Of a stretch of DNA of 64,000 nt, positions 1-8,723 are shown piece by piece. Position 1 is the stretch's first letter. Every line of letters begins with the position of its first letter. Below the pieces are notes generated by a model. That model was not told the origin of the DNA. It worked only from the letters and a program-made list of their open reading frames with translations, and searched no databases. Source of the stretch: Clostridium sp. BNL1100 (GTDB taxonomy: Bacteria; Bacillota; Clostridia; Acetivibrionales; DSM-1351). The stretch spans positions 4,035,001-4,099,000 of the forward strand of contig NC_016791.1 in assembly GCF_000244875.1 (NCBI RefSeq), read 5' to 3'. A program made the position numbers and the translations under genes.

Positions 1-16
1 CCTTACCCAATCAAAT

Positions 17-703
17 CTACTCATCCTCATCCTCGTCCTCCTCAGTAACATCGATACCAAATAACATCTGAAATTTATCGAAGTTATAGGGGTATGAGTT
101 ATCACCATCAAAGCTTACCGATTTATGGCCATTGCTATATTCAAATTCCAGCTCCCACTGTGTACCATCAAGTACCATGTATCCGAAACGCTTTGTTGAG
201 TATCGTCTACGCCACTCACCGATATGAAGATCTTTAAGTGCAACTATAAAAGTATCCTTTGTACACGGCTCCTGGTTATCTTCATCCCATAATGAGAGAG
301 GTTCTTCATCTTCCCATAACTTTGTATAGGCTTTCAATTCATCAGTTAGTTCTACAACATAATTACTATAGCCACCAAAGTAACCTCCAATGCTAAAGGT
401 TATCTTACTGATGGCATCTATATTTGCATCAAAGTCAGCTGCCTTTTCTTCTGCCTTTGATAAGGTATACGTTCCACCAGCTTCAGCATAGGCTTCTTTG
501 GCTTTCTCTAAATATTCACGATTCCAGTGTAGGCGAGTATCTTCACTTGGATGCATAACAGTTTTAATGCCACCATGCGGGTTTTCCATTGAGTTTTTTA
601 GACGACCTATTTCTTGCTTAAGTCCCCGGATAGCGGTCATTATCTGTTCTTTAGTTTTTCCTTTAAGATACTCTTCGTAATAACTTTCTGGACTGATCAT
701 CAT
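17..703 (-). CDS. Hypothetical protein, 228 aa, acidic tail
   Basis: I do not recognise this protein. The first 45 residues look alpha-helical and charged (start MMISPESYYEEYL), the middle has a glycine/tyrosine-rich stretch (GGYFGGYSNYVVEL, near residue 105), and the protein ends in a run of Asp/Glu (TEEDEDEDE). No signal peptide or membrane segment is visible. The ATG at 703 follows a good AGGAGG site. It lies directly downstream of a small XRE regulator, 15 bp away, so the two are probably cotranscribed. Whether this pair is host or prophage cargo cannot be told. A regulator-effector or toxin-antitoxin pair is possible but not supported by any motif. Confidence 0.75.
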   Translation of the reverse strand: MMISPESYYEEYLKGKTKEQIMTAIRGLKQEIGRLKNSMENPHGGIKTVMHPSEDTRLHWNREYLEKAKEAYAEAGGTYTLSKAEEKAADFDANIDAISKITFSIGGYFGGYSNYVVELTDELKAYTKLWEDEEPLSLWDEDNQEPCTKDTFIVALKDLHIGEWRRRYSTKRFGYMVLDGTQWELEFEYSNGHKSVSFDGDNSYPYNFDKFQMLFGIDVTEEDEDEDE

Positions 704-718
704 ATTAGACCGCCTCCT

Positions 719-943
719 TTACTCATTGCCTGTCTTTATTTCATTGCCATCAGGCAAAATAAACGCCTGCTCAAACTTAATATCCAATACATCGGCTATA
801 GCCTTCAACTCATCCAAGGTTATAGTTTCACGTTTTAATTTCTTATTGAAATTCTGTGGAGTCTGACCAATACGTCTAGCAAGTTCCGCGACGCTAATAT
901 TCATTTGTTCACATAGTTGCTTAATCATATCTGCCGTAGTCAT
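719..943 (-). CDS. XRE-family helix-turn-helix regulator, 74 aa
   Basis: A small DNA-binding protein made almost entirely of one HTH_XRE domain. Helices 2 and 3 correspond to SVAELARRIGQTPQNFNKKL at about residues 16-35, followed by the usual ITLDELKAIADVL helix. The ATG at 943 is chosen because GGAGGTG precedes it; a longer reading frame back to 1012 has no ribosome site and would cover the promoter. It has its own sigma-A type promoter and is followed by the 228-aa gene. It may be an autoregulating repressor: an inverted repeat AACCA-TT-TGGTT overlaps the promoter spacer. It could be the prophage repressor or a host gene next to the attachment site. Confidence 0.85.
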   Translation of the reverse strand: MTTADMIKQLCEQMNISVAELARRIGQTPQNFNKKLKRETITLDELKAIADVLDIKFEQAFILPDGNEIKTGNE

Positions 944-971
944 ACAGCACCTCCAATTTACACTAAAATAT

Positions 972-1000
972 ATTATAAACCATTTGGTTGATAATAACAA
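972..1000 (-). promoter_or_regulatory. Promoter of the XRE gene
   Basis: On the minus strand TTGTTA (995-1000) and TATAAT (972-977) are separated by exactly 17 bp. An inverted repeat AACCA/TGGTT lies in the spacer and could be an operator. The candidate left attachment repeat (982-998) overlaps the same bases, so integration would have placed this promoter at the junction. Confidence 0.65.
982..998 (+). other. Candidate attL core (imperfect repeat with 53148-53164)
   Basis: ATTTGGTTGATAATAAC here and ATTTGGTTTATAATTAC at the right end match at 15 of 17 positions in direct orientation, and both are followed within 10 bp by TTTTTCAATA. The site lies about 100 bp beyond the last recombinase gene, where serine-integrase phages usually carry attP. 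Both regions are AT-rich, so chance similarity is possible. Confidence 0.3.
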
Positions 1001-1035
1001 TAGTTTTTTCAATATTGCTACAATTATAAACCAAA

Positions 1036-1069
1036 AGAAAAACCCACAACTCTACGTTAGAGTCATGGG
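1036..1069 (-). terminator. Terminator of the recombinase operon
   Basis: A stem CCCA/TGGG plus ACTCTA/TAGAGT, with a 2x2 internal loop and a CGT loop, is followed on the minus strand by a T-rich tract (A-run at 1036-1042). It lies 18 bp after the stop of the last recombinase. Confidence 0.75.
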
Positions 1070-1087
1070 CCATCTAAGTTCCTTTTT

Positions 1088-2650
1088 TCATACTTCAACT
1101 TCAATGCCAGATTTAAAGCATATTACAAAGTGGTCATTGTAAACAGTAACATTCTGTATTAACTTTCTTACAAGTGCATCATCATATCTTTGGGTACGGT
1201 ATTTATTGTTGCGGATAAATTCTATCAGCTCGTTGATCCTCTCATTCTCTCCACTTAAGGATGCATCCTCCACAAGAAGGTTCTGCCGTTTTTCACGCAA
1301 GTTATCAATCTCATCTGCAAGAGGTTCATAGTCTTTCCCTTTATTCGCAAGGCTAATTAACTCTTTCTGCTTTTCTTCAAGCAAGGTGTTAATCTCTGAA
1401 ATTTGATACTCTGTAGCGTCACCGATTACTGCATGAATGTTTTCTTCCAGTGTTTTTATCATGTTGTCACCGCCAGCAAGTAATCTATTAATGGCGGTCA
1501 TAACAGCATCATATAAATCGCCTTCCTTTACTGTTCGGCTCTTACAAACTTCGGGGCCTTGCTCGATTCTTGTTACGCATCGCCAAACAATTTCTTTTCT
1601 ACCGTGAATGTTCCAGTAAACTCGTCTGTAAATATCACCACAATCGCCACAAAAGGTTATGGAGCTCAAAGCGTATTTACTGCTGTAAATCCTTTTGTTC
1701 TTGTCTTCACCTGTGTAAATGTTATTCCGGCGATGAAGCTCTTCCTGTGCTTGTAAAAAAAGTTCTTTTGGAATAATAGCATCATGGTTATTTTCAACAT
1801 AATACTGCGGGAGATGACCTTCATTCTTGACCCTTTTCTTTGTAAGAAAATCAACTGTAGTGGTCTTTTGCAAAAGTGCATCACCGATGTATTTCTCATT
1901 CGTAAGGATTTTCTTTAAGGTTTCTGGTCTCCACTTTGGTTTTCCGGCAGCTGTTAAAATACCATCCTTTTCAAGATCCCTACCAATACCCGCCAGGCTT
2001 TTGCCCTCAAGGTATTCTCTATAAATTCGTTTAATGATTTTTGCCTCTCCAGGAACTATTATTAAATTGCCGTCTTCGTCTTTTGTGTACCCCATGAAAC
2101 GCTTGTGGTTGACCTGTACCTTTCCTTGTTGATATCTGTATTGAAGTCCCAGTTTAACGTTCTGCGAAAGGCTCTGACTTTCTTGCTGTGCTAGAGATGC
2201 CATAATGGTAAGCAATACTTCACCCTTGGCATCCATTGTATTGATGTTCTCCTTCTCGAAAAATACCGATATGTTCTTCTCCTTGAGTTGTCTAATGTAC
2301 TTTAGGCAATCCAGAGTATTACGAGCAAATCGACTAATGGACTTGGAAATAACTAAATCTATTTTACCCTCCATGCACTCATCTATCATACGGTTGAACT
2401 CTTCACGTTTTTTTGTGTTAGTGCCAGATATGCCGTCATCTGCAAATATGCCTGCAAACTCCCATTCAGTATTTTTCTTAATAAACTCTGTATAATGTGC
2501 AACCTGCACCTCATAGCTTGAATTCTGTTCTTCAGTTTCTGTAGAAACACGGCAATAGGCAGCAACACGCAGTTTCTTTATTATCTCTTTTGCGGCTGTA
2601 CTTCCAACTCTTTTTCGTGCTGGAATTACAGTTATATTTTTCTCTGCCAT
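1088..2650 (-). CDS. Large serine recombinase (third of three)
   Basis: A 520-aa large serine recombinase. The N-terminal resolvase domain (residues about 26-175) has the nucleophile in [12 protein letters not shown] (Ser36) and the conserved [11 protein letters not shown] motif. The Recombinase domain follows (about 185-290), then a zinc ribbon ([10 protein letters not shown] and a later Cys pair) and a C-terminal coiled coil of about 60 residues. The family catalyses phage integration and excision by double-strand exchange through a phosphoserine link. Its start (ATG 2650, site GAGG) is one base from the stop of the small middle recombinase, so translation is likely coupled. It is the last gene before the terminator and the candidate attL. 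Confidence 0.95.
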   Translation of the reverse strand: MAEKNITVIPARKRVGSTAAKEIIKKLRVAAYCRVSTETEEQNSSYEVQVAHYTEFIKKNTEWEFAGIFADDGISGTNTKKREEFNRMIDECMEGKIDLVISKSISRFARNTLDCLKYIRQLKEKNISVFFEKENINTMDAKGEVLLTIMASLAQQESQSLSQNVKLGLQYRYQQGKVQVNHKRFMGYTKDEDGNLIIVPGEAKIIKRIYREYLEGKSLAGIGRDLEKDGILTAAGKPKWRPETLKKILTNEKYIGDALLQKTTTVDFLTKKRVKNEGHLPQYYVENNHDAIIPKELFLQAQEELHRRNNIYTGEDKNKRIYSSKYALSSITFCGDCGDIYRRVYWNIHGRKEIVWRCVTRIEQGPEVCKSRTVKEGDLYDAVMTAINRLLAGGDNMIKTLEENIHAVIGDATEYQISEINTLLEEKQKELISLANKGKDYEPLADEIDNLREKRQNLLVEDASLSGENERINELIEFIRNNKYRTQRYDDALVRKLIQNVTVYNDHFVICFKSGIEVEV

Positions 2651-2651
2651 A

Positions 2652-3068
2652 TTAAACCTCGCTTTCTATCAGACTATATAAATACTCTGCCCGTGCTATA
2701 GGCTCATTTGGAAGTTTTTCTTCTGCCTTTCTCATCTTAAATCGTTCTATAGGGGAGGGGGAGGTAAAAGCCGCAAGCTCTACAATCCTTCCTAAGTCCT
2801 TAGCACGTTTATTTCTAACTTCTTCGGCCTTATCAAATGTTTCCTTATCTATGATTGCTGGATATATATCATTCCCGAGATAAAGGACATTTTTTAATAT
2901 ACGTCCCATCACTGAATGGGTCTTTTCAATACCTGCCTGTTCGCCAGCCACTGTAAGGGATAGTCCTGATATGTATTTTTCAAAGAACTCCTTTACTTGA
3001 CCTGCTGCCTTTTCATCGACAGTAACAACCCCATCCGTAATTGTATATCCGTATGGTACATAGGCCAT
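2652..3068 (-). CDS. Small recombinase-domain protein lacking the catalytic domain
   Basis: This 138-aa protein begins directly with the Recombinase-domain signature [11 protein letters not shown] (residues 3-13), which in full-length serine recombinases follows the catalytic domain. There is no resolvase domain, no nucleophilic serine and no zinc ribbon. It ends with a helical region. It starts on ATG immediately after the stop of the upstream recombinase (TAA-ATG) and ends one base before the start of the next, so the three are one translational unit. It may be an accessory subunit that directs DNA binding or directionality; that is inference. Intact boundaries and coupled starts argue against a random fragment. 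Confidence 0.85.
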   Translation of the reverse strand: MAYVPYGYTITDGVVTVDEKAAGQVKEFFEKYISGLSLTVAGEQAGIEKTHSVMGRILKNVLYLGNDIYPAIIDKETFDKAEEVRNKRAKDLGRIVELAAFTSPSPIERFKMRKAEEKLPNEPIARAEYLYSLIESEV

Positions 3069-4637
3069 TTATCTCACCACCTTTTCTTTAAGGGAAAGAC
3101 CACATTTCATTATAAATGTTAGCTCATCCCTTGAATTTACAATAATGTTGTCTACAAATTTTTCAAATGCTTCTTCTGTATAATCGCCATCAAACTTATC
3201 TTTCGCCACATAATCAAGAAGTAACTTTATCTCGTCTGCCTGTGAAGTACCATTAGTAAATGACATTACTAGATTCGTCTTCTCAGCAGTAAGATTTTTA
3301 ATTTCAATATCCAAGGAGCTTCGTTCTTTGTTAAAAAGCGCTGGTTCAAGAAAGCCTTTCGTCATAAGTCCAATAAGAGTATTGCGTTCTTCGGTTAATT
3401 GCTCCATGCGCTTATCTATGGCATCAATTCTTTCAAGGTCACATTCTTCGTCAATTTTGTTTATTGAATTGTAAAGTGGCTCTAGGATTATCTTTCTGCT
3501 GAACGCCAGTTTATTCATCATCGTTGTAAATGTGGCTTTTATCTCTCCATCACGTAAAAATAGCATGGAACAACTGTCCTTGTCTTCAATGTGCCCTATG
3601 CAACTCCAGGCTATATAACTTCTACCAACAGAATAATTTGTTTTTCTCCTAAACTTGGAACCGCACTCTCCACAGATTATTCTTCCACTCAGTACATATC
3701 TGTTTTGATAGGCATTCTTAGCAAAGGAATTATTACGACTCTTTGCTCTTTCTGCTATCAGCTTTTGAGCCTTAGAAAATACTTCTCTACTGATAATAGG
3801 CTCATGGTGATTCTTACAGTAAAACTGATCCTTCTCGCCATTATTAATATGACGGTTGAAGTTGCTGTCTGTATATGTCTTTTGAAAAAGGACATCGCCT
3901 TTGTATTTTTCATTTCTGAGCATTTCAATTATCGTACCTGAACTCCAATGATTACCTCTTCTTGCAGGAATCTTATCCCTGTTCAGACCTTTTGCAATAA
4001 CACTTCCACCTTTACCTGAAAGGCACTCTGTAAAAATGCGTTTTATTACTTCAGCTTCCTCTGGAATAATAACCATCTCACCATTAACATTTGCATAACC
4101 ATAAGGAGGGCTGCCAATAATGTAACTGCCGTTTTGAAATTTCTTAGTAATTGACCATGTAGTATTTTGCGATATTGACGCAGACTCTTCAGCAGCAAAC
4201 CCAGATAAAATAGAAAGCATCAATTCACTTTCCATATCACCCGTATTCAGATTTTCTTTTTCAAAATAAATATAAACACCGATATCCATTAGGTGCCTTA
4301 CCAGCTCTAGGCAATCCGTGGTATTTCGTGCAAAACGGCTGATGGATTTGGTTATGATAAAATTGATCCTATCATTCTCACAATCACGAATCATCCGGAG
4401 AAGTTCAGGTCGTTTTTCCTTCTTGGTACCTGATATCCCTTCGTCATAATAAAGTCCGGCAAACTCCCATTCTGGATTGGATTTAATATAGTTTTCATAG
4501 TGTTCCCGCTGAGCTTTAAGGCTTACCAGTTGTTCATCACTATCCGTTGAAACCCTAGCATAAGCGGCAACTCGAAGTTTGTTTTTAGATAGCTGTGATC
4601 TGGGAAGTTCATCTATTTTCGTTATCTTTTTCATCAT
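3069..4637 (-). CDS. Large serine recombinase (first of three)
   Basis: A 522-aa large serine recombinase, first of the triplet. The resolvase domain carries the nucleophile in AYARVSTDSDEQ (Ser30) and [13 protein letters not shown] near residue 110. The Recombinase domain starts at SPPYGYANVNGEM, followed by a zinc ribbon (IICGECGSKFRRK and CIGH...DSC) and a C-terminal coiled coil (about 400-450). Tandem ATGs at 4637 and 4634 both follow GAGGTGAG. A copy of the 34-bp promoter-like element lies 21-54 bp upstream. It is only moderately similar to the third recombinase, so the two are not a recent duplication. Confidence 0.95.
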   Translation of the reverse strand: MMKKITKIDELPRSQLSKNKLRVAAYARVSTDSDEQLVSLKAQREHYENYIKSNPEWEFAGLYYDEGISGTKKEKRPELLRMIRDCENDRINFIITKSISRFARNTTDCLELVRHLMDIGVYIYFEKENLNTGDMESELMLSILSGFAAEESASISQNTTWSITKKFQNGSYIIGSPPYGYANVNGEMVIIPEEAEVIKRIFTECLSGKGGSVIAKGLNRDKIPARRGNHWSSGTIIEMLRNEKYKGDVLFQKTYTDSNFNRHINNGEKDQFYCKNHHEPIISREVFSKAQKLIAERAKSRNNSFAKNAYQNRYVLSGRIICGECGSKFRRKTNYSVGRSYIAWSCIGHIEDKDSCSMLFLRDGEIKATFTTMMNKLAFSRKIILEPLYNSINKIDEECDLERIDAIDKRMEQLTEERNTLIGLMTKGFLEPALFNKERSSLDIEIKNLTAEKTNLVMSFTNGTSQADEIKLLLDYVAKDKFDGDYTEEAFEKFVDNIIVNSRDELTFIMKCGLSLKEKVVR

Positions 4638-4657
4638 CTCACCTCACTTTCTGCTAT

Positions 4658-4691
4658 TACATATATCACTCTAAAAGGCAATAATAGCAAG
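4658..4691 (-). promoter_or_regulatory. 34-bp promoter-like element, copy a
   Basis: On the minus strand it reads TTGCTA, 17 bp, GATATA, and ends in AGTGATATATGTA. The same 34-bp block occurs at 30449-30482 and 31594-31627, each time just upstream of a gene. The right 14 bp are identical in all three, so more than the -35/-10 hexamers is conserved. Here it would drive the recombinase operon. Confidence 0.6.
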
Positions 4692-4695
4692 TGTT

Positions 4696-4911
4696 TCAGG
4701 GCATTATCTCGGCTAACTTTGGAGAGAATTTCTTCCTATTTAATACGGAAATTTTCTCTAATTCATCATCCGTAATCTTGCCTTCCTTATGCAGCATATT
4801 AACAATGCTATCTGCTATATAAAAGTCGTATTCATTTTGTAATTGTTCTTCTGTCATCGGTTCAATCTCGCCCTTGATAGGACAGCCATCTTTCACTTCA
4901 ATAATTTTCAT
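4696..4911 (-). CDS. Small SHOCT-like protein, 71 aa
   Basis: A 71-aa protein with a short C-terminal helical motif, MLHKEGKITDDELEKI followed by LNRKKFSPKLAEI, which resembles SHOCT-type oligomerisation motifs and is common in small proteins next to recombinases. The function is unknown to me. The start at 4911 has a strong AGGAGGTG site, but that site is the 3' arm of a perfect 7-bp hairpin in the leader upstream (4919-4950), so translation may be held off in the folded state. It lies between the DNA polymerase gene and the recombinase operon. Confidence 0.7.
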   Translation of the reverse strand: MKIIEVKDGCPIKGEIEPMTEEQLQNEYDFYIADSIVNMLHKEGKITDDELEKISVLNRKKFSPKLAEIMP

Positions 4912-4918
4912 AAAAAAA

Positions 4919-4964
4919 CACCTCCTACCTGGTAGCCACGGCGGGAGGTGAAATCTGATGATTT
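4919..4964 (-). promoter_or_regulatory. Hairpin leader element, copy 1 (masks a ribosome site)
   Basis: CACCTCC (4919-4925) pairs perfectly with GGAGGTG (4944-4950). In the transcript the downstream arm is the Shine-Dalgarno of the 71-aa gene. The loop holds CTACCAGGTAG, itself nearly palindromic, and a conserved AAATC-TGAT-GATTT segment lies on the other side (4951-4964). Two more copies occur at 9263 and 43831. The position in front of early phage genes resembles the published DUF2800 RNA motif; the identity is my inference and would need a covariance-model search. Confidence 0.6.
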
Positions 4965-4966
4965 AA

Positions 4967-6955
4967 TTAATCTTTTTTATAAAAATCGCATTCATAACCA
5001 TCGGCATTAAGGAGCAACCCCTTTGCCCAGGGAGGAACTCTACTCATCTGCTCACATACGCTATCTATTGCCATTCGAGGGTCTGCCTCAATGATAACTT
5101 CATCATGCACATGAGCCACTATACTACACGTTCTAAGTGTCTTCATGGCATACATCAAAATATCACGGGAGATTGCTTGAACAATATTCTCTACAAATTT
5201 GGGTCCATAACTTTCGATTCTTTCCCATTTCTTCGTTCCGCCTACACCCTCATAAGTCACAGACTCACCACCAAAGATATTTTCACCGATACGAGGTTTT
5301 ACATAAGCAAGCTGTCTACCGGAAGGAAGAACAATGAATAACATTCCGCTCATGCAATGAAACTTAATGTTATGAGTTTCCTGTGACTTATTTTCCTTAA
5401 TACATTTCTTAACTATTCTATCAACATCCCACCAGAACTTTACGATGTTTGGATTGGATGCTCTCCAGGCATTAACAAGGGGTTTCAACTCTTCCTCTTC
5501 AAGTCCCATCTCCAGCGCACCCATAGCCTTTAATGCACCAACAGATCCACCGTATCCAAGTGCCAGTTCGGCGATTTTTCCTTTCTGCCTTAGATGACCG
5601 TTAACACCATGCTTTTCAACAGGAACTTTAAACATTTGCGATGCGGATGCGCAATAAATATCACCGCCGCTTGCAAATACTTCGGTTCTCCATTCCTCAC
5701 CTGCAAGCCAGGAAAGCACACGAGCCTCAATAGCAGAAAAGTCTGCAACGATAAACTTATTGCCAACCTTTGGTACAAAGGCTGTACGGATAAGTTGTGA
5801 GAGCGTGTCCGGTATATCTTCATAGAGCATTTCAAGTGTTTTAAAATCACCGCTTTTTACTATACTGCGTGCCTCTTTTAAATCCGGCATATGATTTTGT
5901 GGCAGGTTCTGTAATTGCACAAGCCTTCCTGCAAAGCGGCCAGTTCTGTTTGCACCGTAAAACTGGAACATACCTCTGGCACGAGAATCTGCACAAATAG
6001 CATTTTCCATTGCCGTATATTTTTTTACAGATGATTTTGCAAGTTGCTGACGGAGCTTAAGAACTTCAGCCAAAGGCTCCGGTGCATCCTTCAATAACTC
6101 TGCCACAGCTTTTTTACCAAGTGTATCTGTTTCTAGCCCGTTATCGGAAAGCCAGCCTTTCATCTGTTGTACCGAGTTGGGATTATCAAGTTCTGTTAAT
6201 TGCTGCATTGCTGACATCAGTTTTTCATGAGAAATCTCATCCATAGCAATAGCCTGTTTTACAAAATCCATATCCACCCTTATGCCACGATCATTGATTT
6301 CCTGGTCAAGATGGTATTCATCCCATATATCTTCTGGCACAGGAAACTTTATAAGCCTTTGTTGTATCTGGATTTCTGTTTCAACGTCACGCTTGTTATA
6401 ATCCTTAAACCTCTGCCATTTCTCCTCATCATTACTTGGCAGATTACGAGTTCTGCCACTGTTTGATTTAGTAGGAGTACACGGAACACAAAAGTATCTT
6501 ATAAGGTCTTTGCCTTCGGTCAACTTTTGCTTTTCAAGGCCAAGAACAGCACCCACACCTTCCAAAGAAAGGGGGAGTCCCATATAAGCAGACCACACCA
6601 TAGAACATTTCCAGGATGCAGGGTTTAGATATCTTGCTAGTTCTTTTGATAGTGGATGGTTGTCGTGAAATGGGTCAAGGTTTATCCCTAAATCGGATAA
6701 ATACCTTGATAGGCAGATACGCTCAAATTGAGCATTGAATGCCCACTTGGTTACTTCTTCATCGGTTAAGGCATCGAGTATTTCTTTCGGTATTTTTTCT
6801 CCACTCACAAGGTCAACCACCATAACCTCTCCACCGTCAATTGAATATCCGAACAGTAATATTTCAAAATCATCTGCCTCCACATAACGATAAACTCCGC
6901 TCTTTTGTAGATTAACAGATGAGTAGGATTCAATATCGATTTCCAAGTTCTTCAT
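4967..6955 (-). CDS. Phage family A DNA polymerase
   Basis: A 662-aa replicative polymerase of the PolA family. The N-terminal 3'-5' exonuclease motifs are visible: DIES (7-10), FNAQFE (73-78) and YNKRDVE (186-192). The polymerase domain has motif A VADFSAIEARVLSW (403-416), the O-helix RQKGKIAELALGYGG (456-470) and motif C HVHDEV near residue 620. There is no 5'-3' exonuclease domain, as usual in phage versions. ATG 6955 follows TGGAGGAG. It follows DUF2815 and DUF2800 genes, its common partners in Firmicute phages, but here the block sits downstream of the lysis genes. A terminator separates it from DUF2815, so it may be read at a reduced level. Confidence 0.95.
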   Translation of the reverse strand: MKNLEIDIESYSSVNLQKSGVYRYVEADDFEILLFGYSIDGGEVMVVDLVSGEKIPKEILDALTDEEVTKWAFNAQFERICLSRYLSDLGINLDPFHDNHPLSKELARYLNPASWKCSMVWSAYMGLPLSLEGVGAVLGLEKQKLTEGKDLIRYFCVPCTPTKSNSGRTRNLPSNDEEKWQRFKDYNKRDVETEIQIQQRLIKFPVPEDIWDEYHLDQEINDRGIRVDMDFVKQAIAMDEISHEKLMSAMQQLTELDNPNSVQQMKGWLSDNGLETDTLGKKAVAELLKDAPEPLAEVLKLRQQLAKSSVKKYTAMENAICADSRARGMFQFYGANRTGRFAGRLVQLQNLPQNHMPDLKEARSIVKSGDFKTLEMLYEDIPDTLSQLIRTAFVPKVGNKFIVADFSAIEARVLSWLAGEEWRTEVFASGGDIYCASASQMFKVPVEKHGVNGHLRQKGKIAELALGYGGSVGALKAMGALEMGLEEEELKPLVNAWRASNPNIVKFWWDVDRIVKKCIKENKSQETHNIKFHCMSGMLFIVLPSGRQLAYVKPRIGENIFGGESVTYEGVGGTKKWERIESYGPKFVENIVQAISRDILMYAMKTLRTCSIVAHVHDEVIIEADPRMAIDSVCEQMSRVPPWAKGLLLNADGYECDFYKKD

Positions 6956-6977
6956 AGCACTCCTCCATTCCTAAAAG

Positions 6978-7011
6978 AAAAAAAGGTGGCAGAGGGAAAA
7001 CCTCCACCACC
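6978..7011 (-). terminator. Terminator between DUF2815 and polymerase genes
   Basis: GGTGG (6985-6989) and GAGG (6992-6995) pair with CCTC (7001-7004) and CCACC (7007-7011) around a GAAAA loop. On the minus strand a T-rich tract follows. The polymerase gene starts about 20 bp later, so this may attenuate transcription into it. Confidence 0.75.
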
Positions 7012-7029
7012 GCAATGTCATCGTTCCTT

Positions 7030-7581
7030 TTAGGCAAGGAAGTCATCATCTACAAGAGTAGTAAAATCATCTGCTGCAGAGGTCTTGCCACCGAGAGGTT
7101 CGCCATCCTTAATCTTTTGAATGTTCCCAAGACCACAAGCTACACCCTTATTGCCGTTGGAGTTGAATGCATAGAAGTTAAGAGAAACTCTTCCATAACA
7201 ACCGCTGTACACTTCACTGCGATCCATAATAGGTTTAACTCTTTTATCTACAATCTGCGGAGCTGTAATGCTGTTGGCATTGATAAAGTAATGCCCCTTA
7301 TATGCTTCATCATCACGCTCTACATCACCATCACGGAGCGGAAGTTTAATGGTAGCTTTATTCGGTTTCTTACCACCGAACTTTGCAATACCTTCTTCAA
7401 TAGCTGCATCGATGGCAGCATTTACTGCATTAATAGTTTCTTTATCATCCTTTGGAATGAGAACGGATACGCTGTATTTCTCAGCACCGCCGTTAATAGA
7501 TACTGGCTCCCATCCGTGGAAGTAAGAGAGTCTTGTGTTTACACCTGTGATAACCTTTGTTTTATTAGTGTTATTTGCCAT
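7030..7581 (-). CDS. DUF2815 protein, likely single-stranded DNA-binding
   Basis: A 183-aa protein of the DUF2815 family. It opens with MANNTNKTKVITGVNTRLSYFHGWEPV and has the typical segment EKYSVSVLIPKDDKETI (35-51) and the aromatic GHYFINANS (about 96-104). The family is usually predicted to be an OB-fold single-stranded DNA-binding protein for phage replication; that role is inferred from the family and the neighbours. It lies 5 bp after the DUF2800 stop and is followed by a terminator and the DNA polymerase. ATG 7581 follows TGGAGGATT. Confidence 0.9.
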   Translation of the reverse strand: MANNTNKTKVITGVNTRLSYFHGWEPVSINGGAEKYSVSVLIPKDDKETINAVNAAIDAAIEEGIAKFGGKKPNKATIKLPLRDGDVERDDEAYKGHYFINANSITAPQIVDKRVKPIMDRSEVYSGCYGRVSLNFYAFNSNGNKGVACGLGNIQKIKDGEPLGGKTSAADDFTTLVDDDFLA

Positions 7582-7586
7582 AATAT

Positions 7587-8723
7587 TTAATCCTCCATTA
7601 TTTCGTTAAATTCGTTTTTTGCATCTGCTACGTTCATAGCCGGTCTTTTATCCGAGTTGGGAACAAGAGTCGGCTTGCCCGGTGGTTTATAAATGAGGCT
7701 TCCTAGAATTTCCTCAAACTTGGTTTTACCCATCAGTTTTTGCATCTCTGTCATAGGGATAAGGCTCTTACGGTAAATGTCTTTAAATCCGCTTGCCACA
7801 GCTTTTTCTGCGATGACATTTTCATCTTTGTATTTGCGAACCGAGCGACCTTCCACAACTTTAAAACCATTCCACTCTTTGCCGTGGTTTACTGCAGCGT
7901 CTGTTGCGTATGCTGTTATTTCATTTGCCCATTTAGTAAGGTCGGGGAGAATGAATAAAATCTCTTCTATCTCATTGTCAGTAAGTAACGGTGGCATCTT
8001 AAACTCGGTCTGTGCGAGTCTTAATTTTTCTTCGGCTCTTGCACGGCATCTGGTGGATGCTCTGCAGAAAGTACACCAATCGCCGGGAATATATTCGCCC
8101 TCGCCGTTATAGGCTTTTACTGCCTTTGGCTTAAGTTCCTCTTCTGCCCAATCTTTAAGTTCATCTACCGGCACAGTCCATGTGCTGACATTTTCTCTTC
8201 TTGGCTGGAAAATCGTCATTGACACTTCGTTGATATCATAAAGGCTGTCATAGATTTCAAGAGCACCTAAGGCATACAGTTTCATCTGAGGATTGTCCAC
8301 AGCATCTACAAGCACACCCATGCCATATTTGAAATCCACTATGTGAAGTCTGTCATCTGAAATGATTAAACAATCTCCAGTACCAAAGCCGTCTGGCACA
8401 TAACAGGAAAAATCAAGGCGCTGTTCGATAAGGACGATAGGATCATTGCAGATTTGCTTTGCAAGCTCCACCTGTTCCATAACGAAATCAACATAGGCAT
8501 CCGTACATTCTTCCATCTCATCCGAGTCATATTCTGATATAGGACGCTTACTCCTTATATGAAGTGCCTTTTTCAGTTTGTGTTCTGAGAGAGCATGTGC
8601 CGCTGATCCTTCCTCTGCTGCAGTACCGCTTGCATCGTCAAATTCAAGTTCAAGCCTTGCCGACGGTAAACAATGAAGCCATCTGTGTGAAGATGATGCA
8701 GATAATATTGCGTGATTACCCAT
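7587..8723 (-). CDS. DUF2800 protein, Cas4/RecB-like nuclease
   Basis: A phage DUF2800 protein of the PD-(D/E)XK superfamily. The active-site pattern is visible as GTGDCLIISDDRLHIVDFKYG (Asp, then DFK, about residues 125-145), and a C-terminal Cys cluster, GDWCTFCRASTRCRAR (about 216-232), with an earlier Cys could bind a 4Fe-4S cluster as in Cas4 and AddB. It probably processes DNA ends in replication or recombination. The start MGNHAILSASSSHRWLHC at 8723 is preferred over 8741 because GGAGG lies at the right distance and the family begins this way. It overlaps the previous gene by 8 bp. Confidence 0.92.
   Translation of the reverse strand: MGNHAILSASSSHRWLHCLPSARLELEFDDASGTAAEEGSAAHALSEHKLKKALHIRSKRPISEYDSDEMEECTDAYVDFVMEQVELAKQICNDPIVLIEQRLDFSCYVPDGFGTGDCLIISDDRLHIVDFKYGMGVLVDAVDNPQMKLYALGALEIYDSLYDINEVSMTIFQPRRENVSTWTVPVDELKDWAEEELKPKAVKAYNGEGEYIPGDWCTFCRASTRCRARAEEKLRLAQTEFKMPPLLTDNEIEEILFILPDLTKWANEITAYATDAAVNHGKEWNGFKVVEGRSVRKYKDENVIAEKAVASGFKDIYRKSLIPMTEMQKLMGKTKFEEILGSLIYKPPGKPTLVPNSDKRPAMNVADAKNEFNEIMED

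Noticed and set aside
1017-1037. TTTGGTTTATAATT shared with the right border in inverted orientation
   Set aside because: Attachment sites of an integrated element must be in direct orientation; these bases also form a -10-like sequence, so the match is probably chance.
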